Assembly (NCBI GenBank): GCA_016704655.1
Contig: JADIZR010000001.1
Coordinates: forward strand, 426,586-490,585
DNA from: Pseudomonadota bacterium
GTDB lineage: Bacteria > Pseudomonadota > Gammaproteobacteria > Steroidobacterales > Steroidobacteraceae
Reading direction: 5' to 3'
DNA length: 64,000 bases
Of this stretch, positions 44,856 through 52,816 are shown in pieces (position 1 is the stretch's first letter; each line of letters opens with the position of its first letter). Position numbers and translations under genes: made by a program. Under the pieces are notes generated by a model that saw only the letters and a list, made by a program, of their open reading frames with translations, had not been told where the DNA came from and ran no database searches.

Positions 44856-46391
44856 TCAGAGATCGTGTCCGCTGTACGAAAGGTTGAACGACTTATTGAT
44901 GAGCGGAAAGTCCGGAACGATGTTGCCGATGATTGCGTGCTCGAGCGCGGGCCAGTTGTGCCAGGACGGGTCCTGCGGATGGCAGCGCAGGATGGTCCCG
45001 TCCGGTCCCGCCTCCAGTCCTGTGACGACGGGTCCGCGCCATGCCTCGATGAGCCCTACGCCGACAGCCCCTGACTCCGGCACGGGTACGGCAACCGCAT
45101 GCTCGCCGGACGGCATCGCGCGCAAGATCCGCCGCAACAGCCGTACTGACTCGGCCAGTTCGTCGAATCGGAGGGTGACTCGCGCGAGCACGTCGCCGTC
45201 CTGCTGGGTGCAGCGACGCACGGCGAGCTCATCGTATGGCGCGCACGCCGCATCCACGCGCAGATCGAGCGCCTGTCCGCTGGCTCGTCCGGCGAGGCCG
45301 ACGAGCCCGAGCCAGGCGGCGAGGTCGGGCAGCACGGCGCCGGCACCCGCGAATCGATCCCGCAGGCCCGTGTGCTCTTCGTAGATGCCGCGCACTACCG
45401 TCACTTCTTCGGTCAATTGAGCAATGCACGCATCCAGCCCTGCGGCACCGGCCGGGGCGAGGTCGTTGCGCGTGCCGCCCGGCACGACCAGGTCGAGCAG
45501 GTAGCGTTGTCCGAGCGCCTGCTCGGTTGCGCGCAGCAGGTGCTCCTTCAGGCGCGAGAACTGCGCGAGCCCGAAGGCGAACCCGGCATCGTTGCCAAGC
45601 GCGCCGAGATCGCCGAGGTGATTGGCGATGCGTTCGAGTTCCAGCGCCAGCGCACGCAGCCAGGACGCGCGCGGTGGCACCGTGATCTCCGTCATGCGTT
45701 CGAGTGCCTGGCAATAGGACCAGGCATACGCCACGGCCGAGTCGCCGGAAACTCGGGCCGCCAGGCGGTGTCCGTCGAGGATCGGCAGTTCGGTAAAGCG
45801 TCGCTCGATGCCCTTGTGCACGTAGCCCAGGCGCTCCTCGAGCCGCAGGACCTTCTCGCCCACCACGGAGAAGCGGAAGTGACCCGGTTCGATGATGCCG
45901 GCATGCACCGGGCCGACGGCAATTTCATGGACGCCATCGCCCTCGACCCGCACGAACGCGTAATCGTCGATCGGAGTCTGCGGCGACGATGGCATCGGAT
46001 TGGCGGCCAGCGGGAACGCGTCCCTGGGCCAGGCCGCATGGCGCAGCCACGGCCGTGCGTCATGACCTGTCGAACGCAGGCCGCAGAGATCGAACATCGC
46101 TCGCTGCATGCGGCTGGCCGACGGGAACACGTCCTCGACGCCGGGGCAGTGGCTGGTGTCATCCGCGATTGCAAAGCTGATCAGGAGTACACGCGGTGGT
46201 GCAATGGCCACGGCATGGACCGTGTCGCGCTGCCCGCCTCGATTCGTACCCCAGAGCGCGAGCAGCCGTCCGCCTGCGGCTGCGATATCCTGGGCCAGGT
46301 CGCGCCACTCGACCGGGTCGATGACAAGCTGTGCGACTGCTGCTCCAGTCTGTGTCGACGTCACCCGGGGCATCCAGCGCGAAAGGCTCAC
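44856..46391 (-). CDS. HyfG-like large subunit without NiFe ligands (Ehr type)
   Basis: Protein of 511 residues, a fusion of a NuoC-like N-terminal region (about 1-150) with a NuoD/HyfG-like domain. Where active hydrogenases have a C-G-I-C motif this protein reads RVSGDSAVAYAWSYCQALE, and the C-terminal end is NKSFNLSYSGHDL with no cysteine pair. All four NiFe-binding cysteines are therefore missing. Such proteins belong to the energy-converting hydrogenase-related (Ehr) class rather than to hydrogenases. The start is GTG at 46391, 1 base after the F gene. Its redox reaction is unknown. Confidence 0.88.
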   Translation of the reverse strand: MSLSRWMPRVTSTQTGAAVAQLVIDPVEWRDLAQDIAAAGGRLLALWGTNRGGQRDTVHAVAIAPPRVLLISFAIADDTSHCPGVEDVFPSASRMQRAMFDLCGLRSTGHDARPWLRHAAWPRDAFPLAANPMPSSPQTPIDDYAFVRVEGDGVHEIAVGPVHAGIIEPGHFRFSVVGEKVLRLEERLGYVHKGIERRFTELPILDGHRLAARVSGDSAVAYAWSYCQALERMTEITVPPRASWLRALALELERIANHLGDLGALGNDAGFAFGLAQFSRLKEHLLRATEQALGQRYLLDLVVPGGTRNDLAPAGAAGLDACIAQLTEEVTVVRGIYEEHTGLRDRFAGAGAVLPDLAAWLGLVGLAGRASGQALDLRVDAACAPYDELAVRRCTQQDGDVLARVTLRFDELAESVRLLRRILRAMPSGEHAVAVPVPESGAVGVGLIEAWRGPVVTGLEAGPDGTILRCHPQDPSWHNWPALEHAIIGNIVPDFPLINKSFNLSYSGHDL

Positions 46392-46392
46392 G

Positions 46393-47754
46393 TCATTGCC
46401 CCACGATCATGCTGGCCGCAGCGCGATACCAGTCAGCCAGGTAGGGAGGGATGTAGAGGCCGAGCAGCAACACCAGCGCAAGGTGTGCGAACACCGGCAG
46501 CAGCGCAGGCTGATGCGGCAGGCGCCGCCCGGCAGGTTGCCCGAGCACCATGGATTGCACCCGGCTGAAGATCGCCGCAAACGCGACTCCGAGGGCCAGC
46601 AGCAGGATGGGCGTGGCCCACGGCTCCTGCTGCATCGCGGTCGTCAGGATCAGGAACTCGCTGGCGAACACGCCGAACGGCGGGAACCCGAGAATTGCCA
46701 GCGAGCCGAGCATCAGGCCCCAGCCGATTGTCGGATTGAGTGCCAGGAGCCCACGGATGTCCTCGATCTTCTGCGAGCCGGCTTTCTGCGCCGCGTGCCC
46801 CACCGTAAAAAAGATGGCCGACTTCGTCAGCGAGTGCACGGTCATGTGCAGCAGGGCCGCGAAGTTCGCGACGGCTCCGCCCATGCCGAAAGCGAATGCA
46901 ATGATGCCCATGTGCTCGATCGACGAATACGCGAACAGTCGCTTGATGTCGCGCTGTCGCCATAAGAACAGGGCGGACAGCACGACGGAGAGCAGCCCGA
47001 AGACCATCAGCAGCTTCGACGGCAACGTGGATTGCAGCGCGCCTTCGACCAGGATCTTGCAGCGCACCACGGCGTACATGGCGACGTTGAGCAGCAGGCC
47101 AGACAGCACGGCCGACACCGGCGTCGGGCCTTCCGCATGCGCGTCCGGCAGCCAGTTGTGCAGGGGCGCCAGCCCGACCTTCGTGCCATAGCCCACGAGC
47201 AGGAAGGCGAAAGCCAGCCCGAGCACCGTCGGCTCGAGCTCGCCTTTCACGGCTGCCAGGTGCGTCCACAGCAGCGCGCTGACTCCTTCGGCGCCGAGCA
47301 CCTTTTCAGCAGCGAAATACAGCAGGATCGTGCCGAACAGGGCCTGCGCAATGCCGACACCGCAGAGAATCAGGCCCATGTTGTTCGTCGTCAGCGCCAC
47401 CAGCATCATCGTCATGAAGAGCTGGTACATCGAGTGGTAGAGCCGCAGCCGCCCCTCGCTCAGGCGTCCGTGTTCCATCTCGATCCGCATGTAGGGCCGC
47501 GAGAAGATCGACGTCGTCAGGCCCACGAACGCGGTCAGCGTCACGAGGAACACGTTGAACGGGTCGAGGAAGAACTGCTCGTTCGCTGCCGTGAGGTTGC
47601 CTTCATTGATCACTCGTGCGGTGACCGCCACCGCTGCGAGGAAGGTGCCGAAGCTCAATGCGATGTTGATCTCTGCAGCGCGTGGTCGCGCGCCCCACAC
47701 GGCGAGCAGCAGTGACCCGAGCAACGGCGTCAGCAGGAGGACCGCAAACTCCAC
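46393..47754 (-). CDS. HyfF-like antiporter-type subunit with an apparent internal deletion
   Basis: Polytopic inner-membrane protein of 453 residues in the NuoL/M/N and Mrp-antiporter family. The helix pair VGYGTKVGLAPLHNWLPDAH and GPTPVSAVLSGLLLNVAMYA is well conserved, as is LFAYSSIEHMGIIAFAFGMG. Near residue 123 the sequence jumps from LTTNNMG straight to LILCGVGIAQALFGT. Family members normally have about 30 further residues there, covering the helix that carries a conserved glutamate. The gene is in frame across the junction. The second lysine position reads asparagine (LLLNVAMY). Confidence 0.88.
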   Translation of the reverse strand: MEFAVLLLTPLLGSLLLAVWGARPRAAEINIALSFGTFLAAVAVTARVINEGNLTAANEQFFLDPFNVFLVTLTAFVGLTTSIFSRPYMRIEMEHGRLSEGRLRLYHSMYQLFMTMMLVALTTNNMGLILCGVGIAQALFGTILLYFAAEKVLGAEGVSALLWTHLAAVKGELEPTVLGLAFAFLLVGYGTKVGLAPLHNWLPDAHAEGPTPVSAVLSGLLLNVAMYAVVRCKILVEGALQSTLPSKLLMVFGLLSVVLSALFLWRQRDIKRLFAYSSIEHMGIIAFAFGMGGAVANFAALLHMTVHSLTKSAIFFTVGHAAQKAGSQKIEDIRGLLALNPTIGWGLMLGSLAILGFPPFGVFASEFLILTTAMQQEPWATPILLLALGVAFAAIFSRVQSMVLGQPAGRRLPHQPALLPVFAHLALVLLLGLYIPPYLADWYRAAASMIVGQ

Positions 47755-48423
47755 CTACTGGTCCTCCTTGAGCGATTCGAGGTTGTGCAGGTCGAGGCTG
47801 TCGAACTGCTCCCGAATCTGGAAGAAGAACACTCCGAGCACCAGCATCGCGACCAGCACGTCGAGCGCCACGCCGAATTCCACGATCATCGGCATGCCGT
47901 AGGTGGCGCTCATGGCGCCGAAGAACAGGCCGTTCTCCATGGACAGGAACCCGACCACCTGCGACATGGCCTTGCGGCGCGTGATCATGGTGATGAACGC
48001 GAGCAGGATGACCGCCACCGCGATACCCAGTGAATTGCGGGTCGCGGTGCTGGCGAGCTCGGCAATTGGCTGTGCGAGGCCAAAGGAAAACACCACGGTG
48101 ACGAGCCCGATGAGCATCGTGCCCGGCACGTTGAGCAGCGGCTCGCTGTCCCACTGCACGTTCAAGCGCTTGATGAGCATGTGCAGCAGCCACGGCAAGG
48201 CAATGACCTTGAGCCCCAGCGTCAGCGCAGCAGAGACGTACAGGTGATTCTGTCCCGTGCGCCACGCCAGCAGCATCGTGGCGATGAACAGCATGGCGCC
48301 CTGCAGCGCGAGCAGGTTCACGAGCGCCACGATTCGTCGCTGGGCGAGCATGGCGAACGACAGCAACAGCAGGATCGCGGCGCAGGCGTTGAGCAGTTGC
48401 AGGTCGAAGGGCGTGTGCTGCAT
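47755..48423 (-). CDS. HyfE-like membrane subunit
   Basis: Inner-membrane subunit of 222 residues with about six to seven helices. The HyfE pattern is clear: NLLALQGAMLFIATMLLAWR, ALTLGLKVIALPWLLHMLIK, then KAMSQVVGFLSMENGLFFGA and PMIVEFGVALDVLVAMLVLG. It lies directly before the F gene with no gap, and 3 bases after the C gene. The subunit probably corresponds in part to NuoK-like helices. Confidence 0.9.
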   Translation of the reverse strand: MQHTPFDLQLLNACAAILLLLSFAMLAQRRIVALVNLLALQGAMLFIATMLLAWRTGQNHLYVSAALTLGLKVIALPWLLHMLIKRLNVQWDSEPLLNVPGTMLIGLVTVVFSFGLAQPIAELASTATRNSLGIAVAVILLAFITMITRRKAMSQVVGFLSMENGLFFGAMSATYGMPMIVEFGVALDVLVAMLVLGVFFFQIREQFDSLDLHNLESLKEDQ

Positions 48424-48426
48424 GCC

Positions 48427-49377
48427 TCAGGCCCCCAGCAACAGGTGCACGAGCAAGCCCAGCACCGCGAACATGAACGCGGTGGCCATGAACTCGGGCG
48501 CGCGGAACACGCGCAACTTGGCCGAAACTGTCTCCAGCAGCGCAAGCCACAGGCCGGCGACGCCCAACTTTCCCAGCAGAGCCGGGAGCGACAAGGCCAG
48601 CGCGCCGATTCCGGTCTCGCCGATGGACGCTCCCCAGGGCACGAACAGCGCGAAGCCGATGCACGCGTAGTTGAAGAGTTTCAGGGCGGCCGCCCACTCC
48701 ATCAGCGCGAGATGCCGCGCCGAGTATTCGAGCAGCATCGCCTCGTGGATCATGGTGAGTTCGAGGTGTGTCGCCGGGTTGTCCACTGGAATGCGTGCAT
48801 TCTCTGCCAGCAGCACCATGGTGAAGGCGACCGCCGTGAACGCGAGGCTCGGGTAAAGGGCGAGATCCTGGACTGCGAGCCGTTCCGCGATCAACGGCAG
48901 GGCCGTGGTCGCGGACAGCAGCGAGGCAACGAAGATGACCATCAGCAGGGCCGGCTCGGCGAGGAAGCCGACCATCATTTCCCGTCTTGCACCGAGCGTG
49001 CCGAACGCAGTGCCGATGTCCATGGCCGCCAGCGACATGAAGGCACGCGCGATTGCGAGGAGACCCACCAGCGCGATCGCGTCGGCCGCGGAACGGAAGG
49101 GCAGGCCCGTGCCCATCGAGGGAATGACCGCTGCTGCGGCAACCATCGCGCCGAACACGACATACGGCGCGAGGCGGAACAGCGGCGACGCGCGCTCCGC
49201 AATCACAGCGTCCTTGTGGAACAGTTTGCGAATGCCGTGGTACGGGAGCAGCACGCTTGGTGCGCGCCGGTTCTGCAGCCAGGCACGACACGCGTTGACC
49301 CAGCCCAGGAACAGCGGGGCGAGGACCAGTGCCGCGAGCACTTCCAGAAACTGGGTGAGCCAGGCCAATGCGTTCAC
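48427..49377 (-). CDS. HyfC/NuoH-like membrane subunit
   Basis: Inner-membrane subunit of 316 residues that joins the peripheral arm to the membrane arm. It carries the NuoH-family hallmarks: QNRRAPSVLLPYHGIRKLFH, PVDNPATHLELTMIHEAML with the charged loop acidic residues, and VQDLALYPSLAFTAVAFTMV. It overlaps the B gene by 4 bases. The conserved charged loop suggests a working quinone- or proton-linked path. Confidence 0.9.
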   Translation of the reverse strand: MNALAWLTQFLEVLAALVLAPLFLGWVNACRAWLQNRRAPSVLLPYHGIRKLFHKDAVIAERASPLFRLAPYVVFGAMVAAAAVIPSMGTGLPFRSAADAIALVGLLAIARAFMSLAAMDIGTAFGTLGARREMMVGFLAEPALLMVIFVASLLSATTALPLIAERLAVQDLALYPSLAFTAVAFTMVLLAENARIPVDNPATHLELTMIHEAMLLEYSARHLALMEWAAALKLFNYACIGFALFVPWGASIGETGIGALALSLPALLGKLGVAGLWLALLETVSAKLRVFRAPEFMATAFMFAVLGLLVHLLLGA

Positions 49378-51377
49378 AGCATCACCGCGAGCAGCACCAC
49401 GAGGGTGATGAAGCTGTACGTCAGGTAGACCGAGATGCGGCCTTGCTGCAACCAGGCCACGGAGTTTGCAGCCCGGGCGAGCAGGGCCGCGATCGGGAGG
49501 TAGACTCCTTGCCAGAACCGGTCGCTGACCTTGACTCGATAGCGTGGCGCCTGATCGAGCGGCGAGGGCAAGTCACGCTCCATTTCGAAGAACGAGACGA
49601 AGATGTGCCGGATCGGCTGACCGAACCCCTCGGCCGTGTCCTGCATGCGCGGATCGAGATGGCCGAAGCCACAATCCCAGGTCGGGGCCCGACGCACGGG
49701 TCGACGGTACACGACGCGCACGATCAGGAAGGTTGCCGCGATCACTGCCACGATGACCGCCAACAGGACCAGCGGTGCGTACGACACGTCCCGTTCGGTC
49801 AACGGCGCCAGCATCCACCACGACTGTCCCGCAAGGTTCGGTGCGGCACCGATCAGTTGCCCGGTGGCTGCACCAAGCGCGTGAATCACCTGGCTGGGCA
49901 GGAGTCCCAGCAACACGCACCCGATCGCCAGCCAGACGAGACCCGCCTTCTCGAAGCCATCCACGTCGTGCGCAACGGCCAGCGAGGATTCGCGGGGTTG
50001 CCCGAGGAAGACGATGCCGAAGAACTTGACCATGACATAGCCGGCGAGTGCAGCCGCAAGCGCCACGATGGCGGCGCCGAGCGGCAGCAGCATGTTCACG
50101 AACGGCTGCGGCACTTCGTGGGAAAACAGGAACGTCTGCAGCAGCAGCCACTCGGACACGAACCCGTTCAGCGGCGGCAGGCCGGCGATGGCGAGGACGC
50201 CCACCAGCGTCAGCCACGCGGCCCACGGCATGCGGTGAATCAGCCCGCCGAGCCGACCGAGATTCCGTTCGCCGGTGGCGTGCAGGACCGCCCCGGTGCC
50301 GAGGAACAGCAGGCTCTTCATGAACGCGTGATTGAGCGAGTGATACAGCACCGCGATCAGCGCGAGCGCAGCGAGTTCGGTCATACCGACACCGTGAAAG
50401 ACGATGGCCAGACCGATACCCGTGAACAGCACGCCGATGTTTTCGACCGATGAATAGGCGAGCAGACGTTTCATGTCCGTCTGCACCGCGGCGAAGACCA
50501 CGCCAAAGATTGCCGTGGCCAGTCCCAGCGCGAGCGGGATCAGGCCCCACCACCAGAGCGGGTCGCCGATCAGGTCGAACGTCACGCGCAGCACACCGTA
50601 GATGGCGGTCTTCAGCATGACGCCGCTCATCAGCGCCGACACGGGCGAGGGTGCGGCCGGATGTGCCTCCGGGAGCCAGACGTGCAGCGGCAGAAGCCCG
50701 GCTTTGGCACCGAATCCGAACAGGGCGAGCAGGAAGGCGGCGGTTGCCCAGGGAGTCGACAGCGTGCTCGCGCGCATGGCGTCGAACGAGAACAACCAGG
50801 TGCCGCCCTGCAGGATGCCGAAGCTCAGCAGGATGGCGATGGCGCCGACGTGTGCCATGAGCAGGTACAGGAATCCCGCGCTGCGAATCTCCGGGATGCC
50901 GTGCTGGGCGGTCACCAGGAAATACGACGTCAGGGCCATCGTCTCCCAAGCGACCATGAAGGCGTAGGCGTCATCGGCGACCAGCACGAATCCCATGCTG
51001 GCGAGAAAGAGGTGGTACTGGAGGCCCAGCACCCCCGGTGCGGTTCCCTCGCCCTTGCGGAAATATCCGGCCGCGAACAACGACACGCCCGCAGATGCGC
51101 TGCCGAGCAGGGCAAGGAACACGCGCGAAAGATTGTCCAGCCGCACGTGCATGGGCAAATCCGGCAAGCCGACGTGCAGGGTGGCGTGCTCTACCGGTTC
51201 AGCGAGGCTGAGGGCAGCTACGATAGCGAGGCCGACGCCGATCAGCGCGCCTAGAGGAAACAACACCCTGCGGACCAGGGCGACGCTGTGGGGCCGCAGC
51301 AGTCCGACAGCGCCCACCACCGCCCAGCACGCCAGCAGCGCCAGGGACAGGGTCAGGGGCGAGTCGATCGGGGCCAT
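49374..51377 (-). CDS. HyfB-like antiporter-type subunit
   Basis: First gene of the operon; a 667-residue antiporter-type membrane protein (NuoL/M/N family). The conserved glutamate helix is intact (AFMVAWETMALTSYFLVTAQ), as are the lysine helices GFGAKAGLLPLHVWLPEAHP and VSALMSGVMLKTAIYGVLRV. LLAYSSVENIGVLFTGIGLA follows. The C-terminal 120 residues include RRAPTWDCGFGHLDPRM, a known HyfB-type extension. The palindrome 17 bases upstream of the start may control the whole operon. Confidence 0.9.
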   Translation of the reverse strand: MAPIDSPLTLSLALLACWAVVGAVGLLRPHSVALVRRVLFPLGALIGVGLAIVAALSLAEPVEHATLHVGLPDLPMHVRLDNLSRVFLALLGSASAGVSLFAAGYFRKGEGTAPGVLGLQYHLFLASMGFVLVADDAYAFMVAWETMALTSYFLVTAQHGIPEIRSAGFLYLLMAHVGAIAILLSFGILQGGTWLFSFDAMRASTLSTPWATAAFLLALFGFGAKAGLLPLHVWLPEAHPAAPSPVSALMSGVMLKTAIYGVLRVTFDLIGDPLWWWGLIPLALGLATAIFGVVFAAVQTDMKRLLAYSSVENIGVLFTGIGLAIVFHGVGMTELAALALIAVLYHSLNHAFMKSLLFLGTGAVLHATGERNLGRLGGLIHRMPWAAWLTLVGVLAIAGLPPLNGFVSEWLLLQTFLFSHEVPQPFVNMLLPLGAAIVALAAALAGYVMVKFFGIVFLGQPRESSLAVAHDVDGFEKAGLVWLAIGCVLLGLLPSQVIHALGAATGQLIGAAPNLAGQSWWMLAPLTERDVSYAPLVLLAVIVAVIAATFLIVRVVYRRPVRRAPTWDCGFGHLDPRMQDTAEGFGQPIRHIFVSFFEMERDLPSPLDQAPRYRVKVSDRFWQGVYLPIAALLARAANSVAWLQQGRISVYLTYSFITLVVLLAVML

Positions 51378-51393
51378 GTCTGGATTCTACTCC

Positions 51394-51413
51394 AATGCAA
51401 TTTGCATTATAAT
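51394..51413 (+). promoter_or_regulatory. Palindromic operator with -10 box between divergent genes
   Basis: AATGCAA (51394-51400) and TTGCATT (51402-51408) form a perfect inverted repeat around one T. A perfect TATAAT (51408-51413) overlaps its right edge and would serve the ribbon-helix-helix gene; the -35 is weak. The palindrome is also just upstream of the Hyf-like operon start, so one protein could regulate both directions. Confidence 0.6.
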
Positions 51414-51449
51414 CACAAGCACATGCCTTGGGCACCGTGAGGAATTCGC

Positions 51450-51659
51450 TTGCCACTCGAGGACCGCACCGCCCGTCTGACCGTGCTGATCGACCCGCGC
51501 AAGAAAGCGTTGCTCGAACGCATCTGCGCGGAGCAGGACACCACGCCCTCACAGGTCGTCAGGCAGCTGATCAGGCGCTACATTGAGGACCAGACGGGTA
51601 CGGCGTGGACGCCTGCAGAACTGGACGCGTTCGAACGGCCCCGCAAGAGGCGTCGATGA
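51450..51659 (+). CDS. Ribbon-helix-helix DNA-binding protein
   Basis: Protein of 69 residues: an antiparallel strand segment RTARLTVLIDPRKKALLERI and helices with TTPSQVVRQLIRRYIED, the CopG/Arc-type fold. The start is TTG at 51450, with GAGGA before it; an upstream ATG in frame runs into a stop after five codons. It ends RPRKRRR and overlaps the next gene by ATGA. It is a good candidate for binding the palindrome at 51394-51408. Confidence 0.75.
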   Translation: MPLEDRTARLTVLIDPRKKALLERICAEQDTTPSQVVRQLIRRYIEDQTGTAWTPAELDAFERPRKRRR

Positions 51660-52639
51660 CCCGTCCAGCTGAGCGCATGCAGCAGCGAAAGCGCACGCGG
51701 CGCTTGAACCTGGCCACGTCGCTGCAGGATGGTTGGGGCTCGATCAGCCAGAGAAGTGAGGACCTGCTGTCGCTCGGCGGTCTCACGCTTGACCCTGGCA
51801 CGCTGGTGCGCGTTCTGGAACCGACAGCAGCCGCGTCGGCCGTGCTGTGCCAGCGACTGATGACGGGCACCTATGACAAGCCCTTCCTGGTCGAAGATGG
51901 CAAGCATCGCGCGATGTGCTTCACCATCGACGGCAGCGTCCAGAGCGAAATGCGGATCGACGATCCCGACGCTCTGGTGAACGACTACACGCGCAAGATG
52001 ATGGCGTTCCTGCTGTTCTGTCCAGAGCCGCGACGCATCCTCATGATTGGACTCGGTGGCGGGTCGCTGGTCAAATTCTGCAATCGCCGCCTGTCGTCGA
52101 CGCACGTCACGGTCGTCGAGATCGATGCGAACGTCATCGCACTGCGGGATCATTTCAGGATTCCACCGGATGGCGCCGACCTGCGCGTCATCCACGGCGA
52201 CGGTGCCCGCTATGTCGCAGGCTTGATCGACACCGCGCAATTCCCGGACGTGCTGCTCGTCGATGCCTACGATCGCAATGGCATCTCACGATCGATCGCG
52301 GCACCTGGGTTCATCGAGCACTCCCGCCGCATACTCGGTGACGGCGGTGTGTTCGTGATGAACCTCGCCGCCCATGAGGCGGACAGCACGCTGCAGGTGG
52401 AGAGAATTCGCAAGGTATTCGGCGACCCCGTCATTCCGGTGACCGTCGGGTGGGGCGGCAACATGGTTGTCTTCGCAGGGCCTGCCTTACGCGATCGGCG
52501 GCGACTGGAGGCCGCTCCAGAGAACGCCCGTCGCGTCGAGAAGACCCTCGATCTCGACTTCCGTGTCCTGCCGGGGCTGGTGCGGAAGCATCTGCAGCAG
52601 GCGCAGTACGAGCCGGCGCAGCTCGACCCGGCGCAGTAA
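51656..52639 (+). CDS. Spermidine synthase-like methyltransferase-fold protein
   Basis: Protein of 327 residues from the ATG that overlaps the regulator stop. The nucleotide motif is RRILMIGLGGGSLVKFCNRR, followed by VTVVEIDANVIALRDHFRIP and DVLLVDAYDRNGISRSIAAP. This is the fold of polyamine synthases. The catalytic aspartate normally in the D(S/T)(S/T)DP motif reads LVDAYDRNG, so spermidine synthase activity is doubtful. The N-terminal 100 residues have a weak beta-barrel-like region. Coupling to the DNA-binding gene is not explained. Confidence 0.78.
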   Translation: MTRPAERMQQRKRTRRLNLATSLQDGWGSISQRSEDLLSLGGLTLDPGTLVRVLEPTAAASAVLCQRLMTGTYDKPFLVEDGKHRAMCFTIDGSVQSEMRIDDPDALVNDYTRKMMAFLLFCPEPRRILMIGLGGGSLVKFCNRRLSSTHVTVVEIDANVIALRDHFRIPPDGADLRVIHGDGARYVAGLIDTAQFPDVLLVDAYDRNGISRSIAAPGFIEHSRRILGDGGVFVMNLAAHEADSTLQVERIRKVFGDPVIPVTVGWGGNMVVFAGPALRDRRRLEAAPENARRVEKTLDLDFRVLPGLVRKHLQQAQYEPAQLDPAQ

Positions 52640-52641
52640 CC

Positions 52642-52785
52642 TGCTATCGGCTGCCGACGTCGAGCGGACGCTGGCGGACTATGGGCAGCGTGCTCTGGGG
52701 CGAGGACGATTCCGAGGTCACCTTCCATGACAACGAGCTTTTCATGATCAGCATCGGCGCAATGTATCGCTTCGGAAGCCGCTGA
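52642..52785 (+). pseudogene. C-terminal remnant of an outer-membrane barrel protein
   Basis: The frame ends EVTFHDNELFMISIGAMYRFG, which looks like the last strand of an outer-membrane beta-barrel, with alternating hydrophobic residues and a phenylalanine near the end. An ATG at 52681 gives only 34 codons and no signal peptide. The rest of the gene is absent; the spermidine-synthase-like gene ends just before it. I read it as the tail of a lost barrel protein. Confidence 0.4.
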
Positions 52786-52816
52786 CGGCGGTCATCGGCG
52801 AGTCGCGGCCGTGCGA

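Noticed and set aside
44856..46391. Active NiFe hydrogenase large subunit
   Set aside because: All four cysteines required to hold the NiFe centre are missing, so a hydrogenase call would be wrong despite the Hyf-like gene order.
51656..52639. Bona fide spermidine synthase
   Set aside because: The fold matches, but the catalytic aspartate motif of the family is not preserved (LVDAYDRNG), so only a fold-level name is given.
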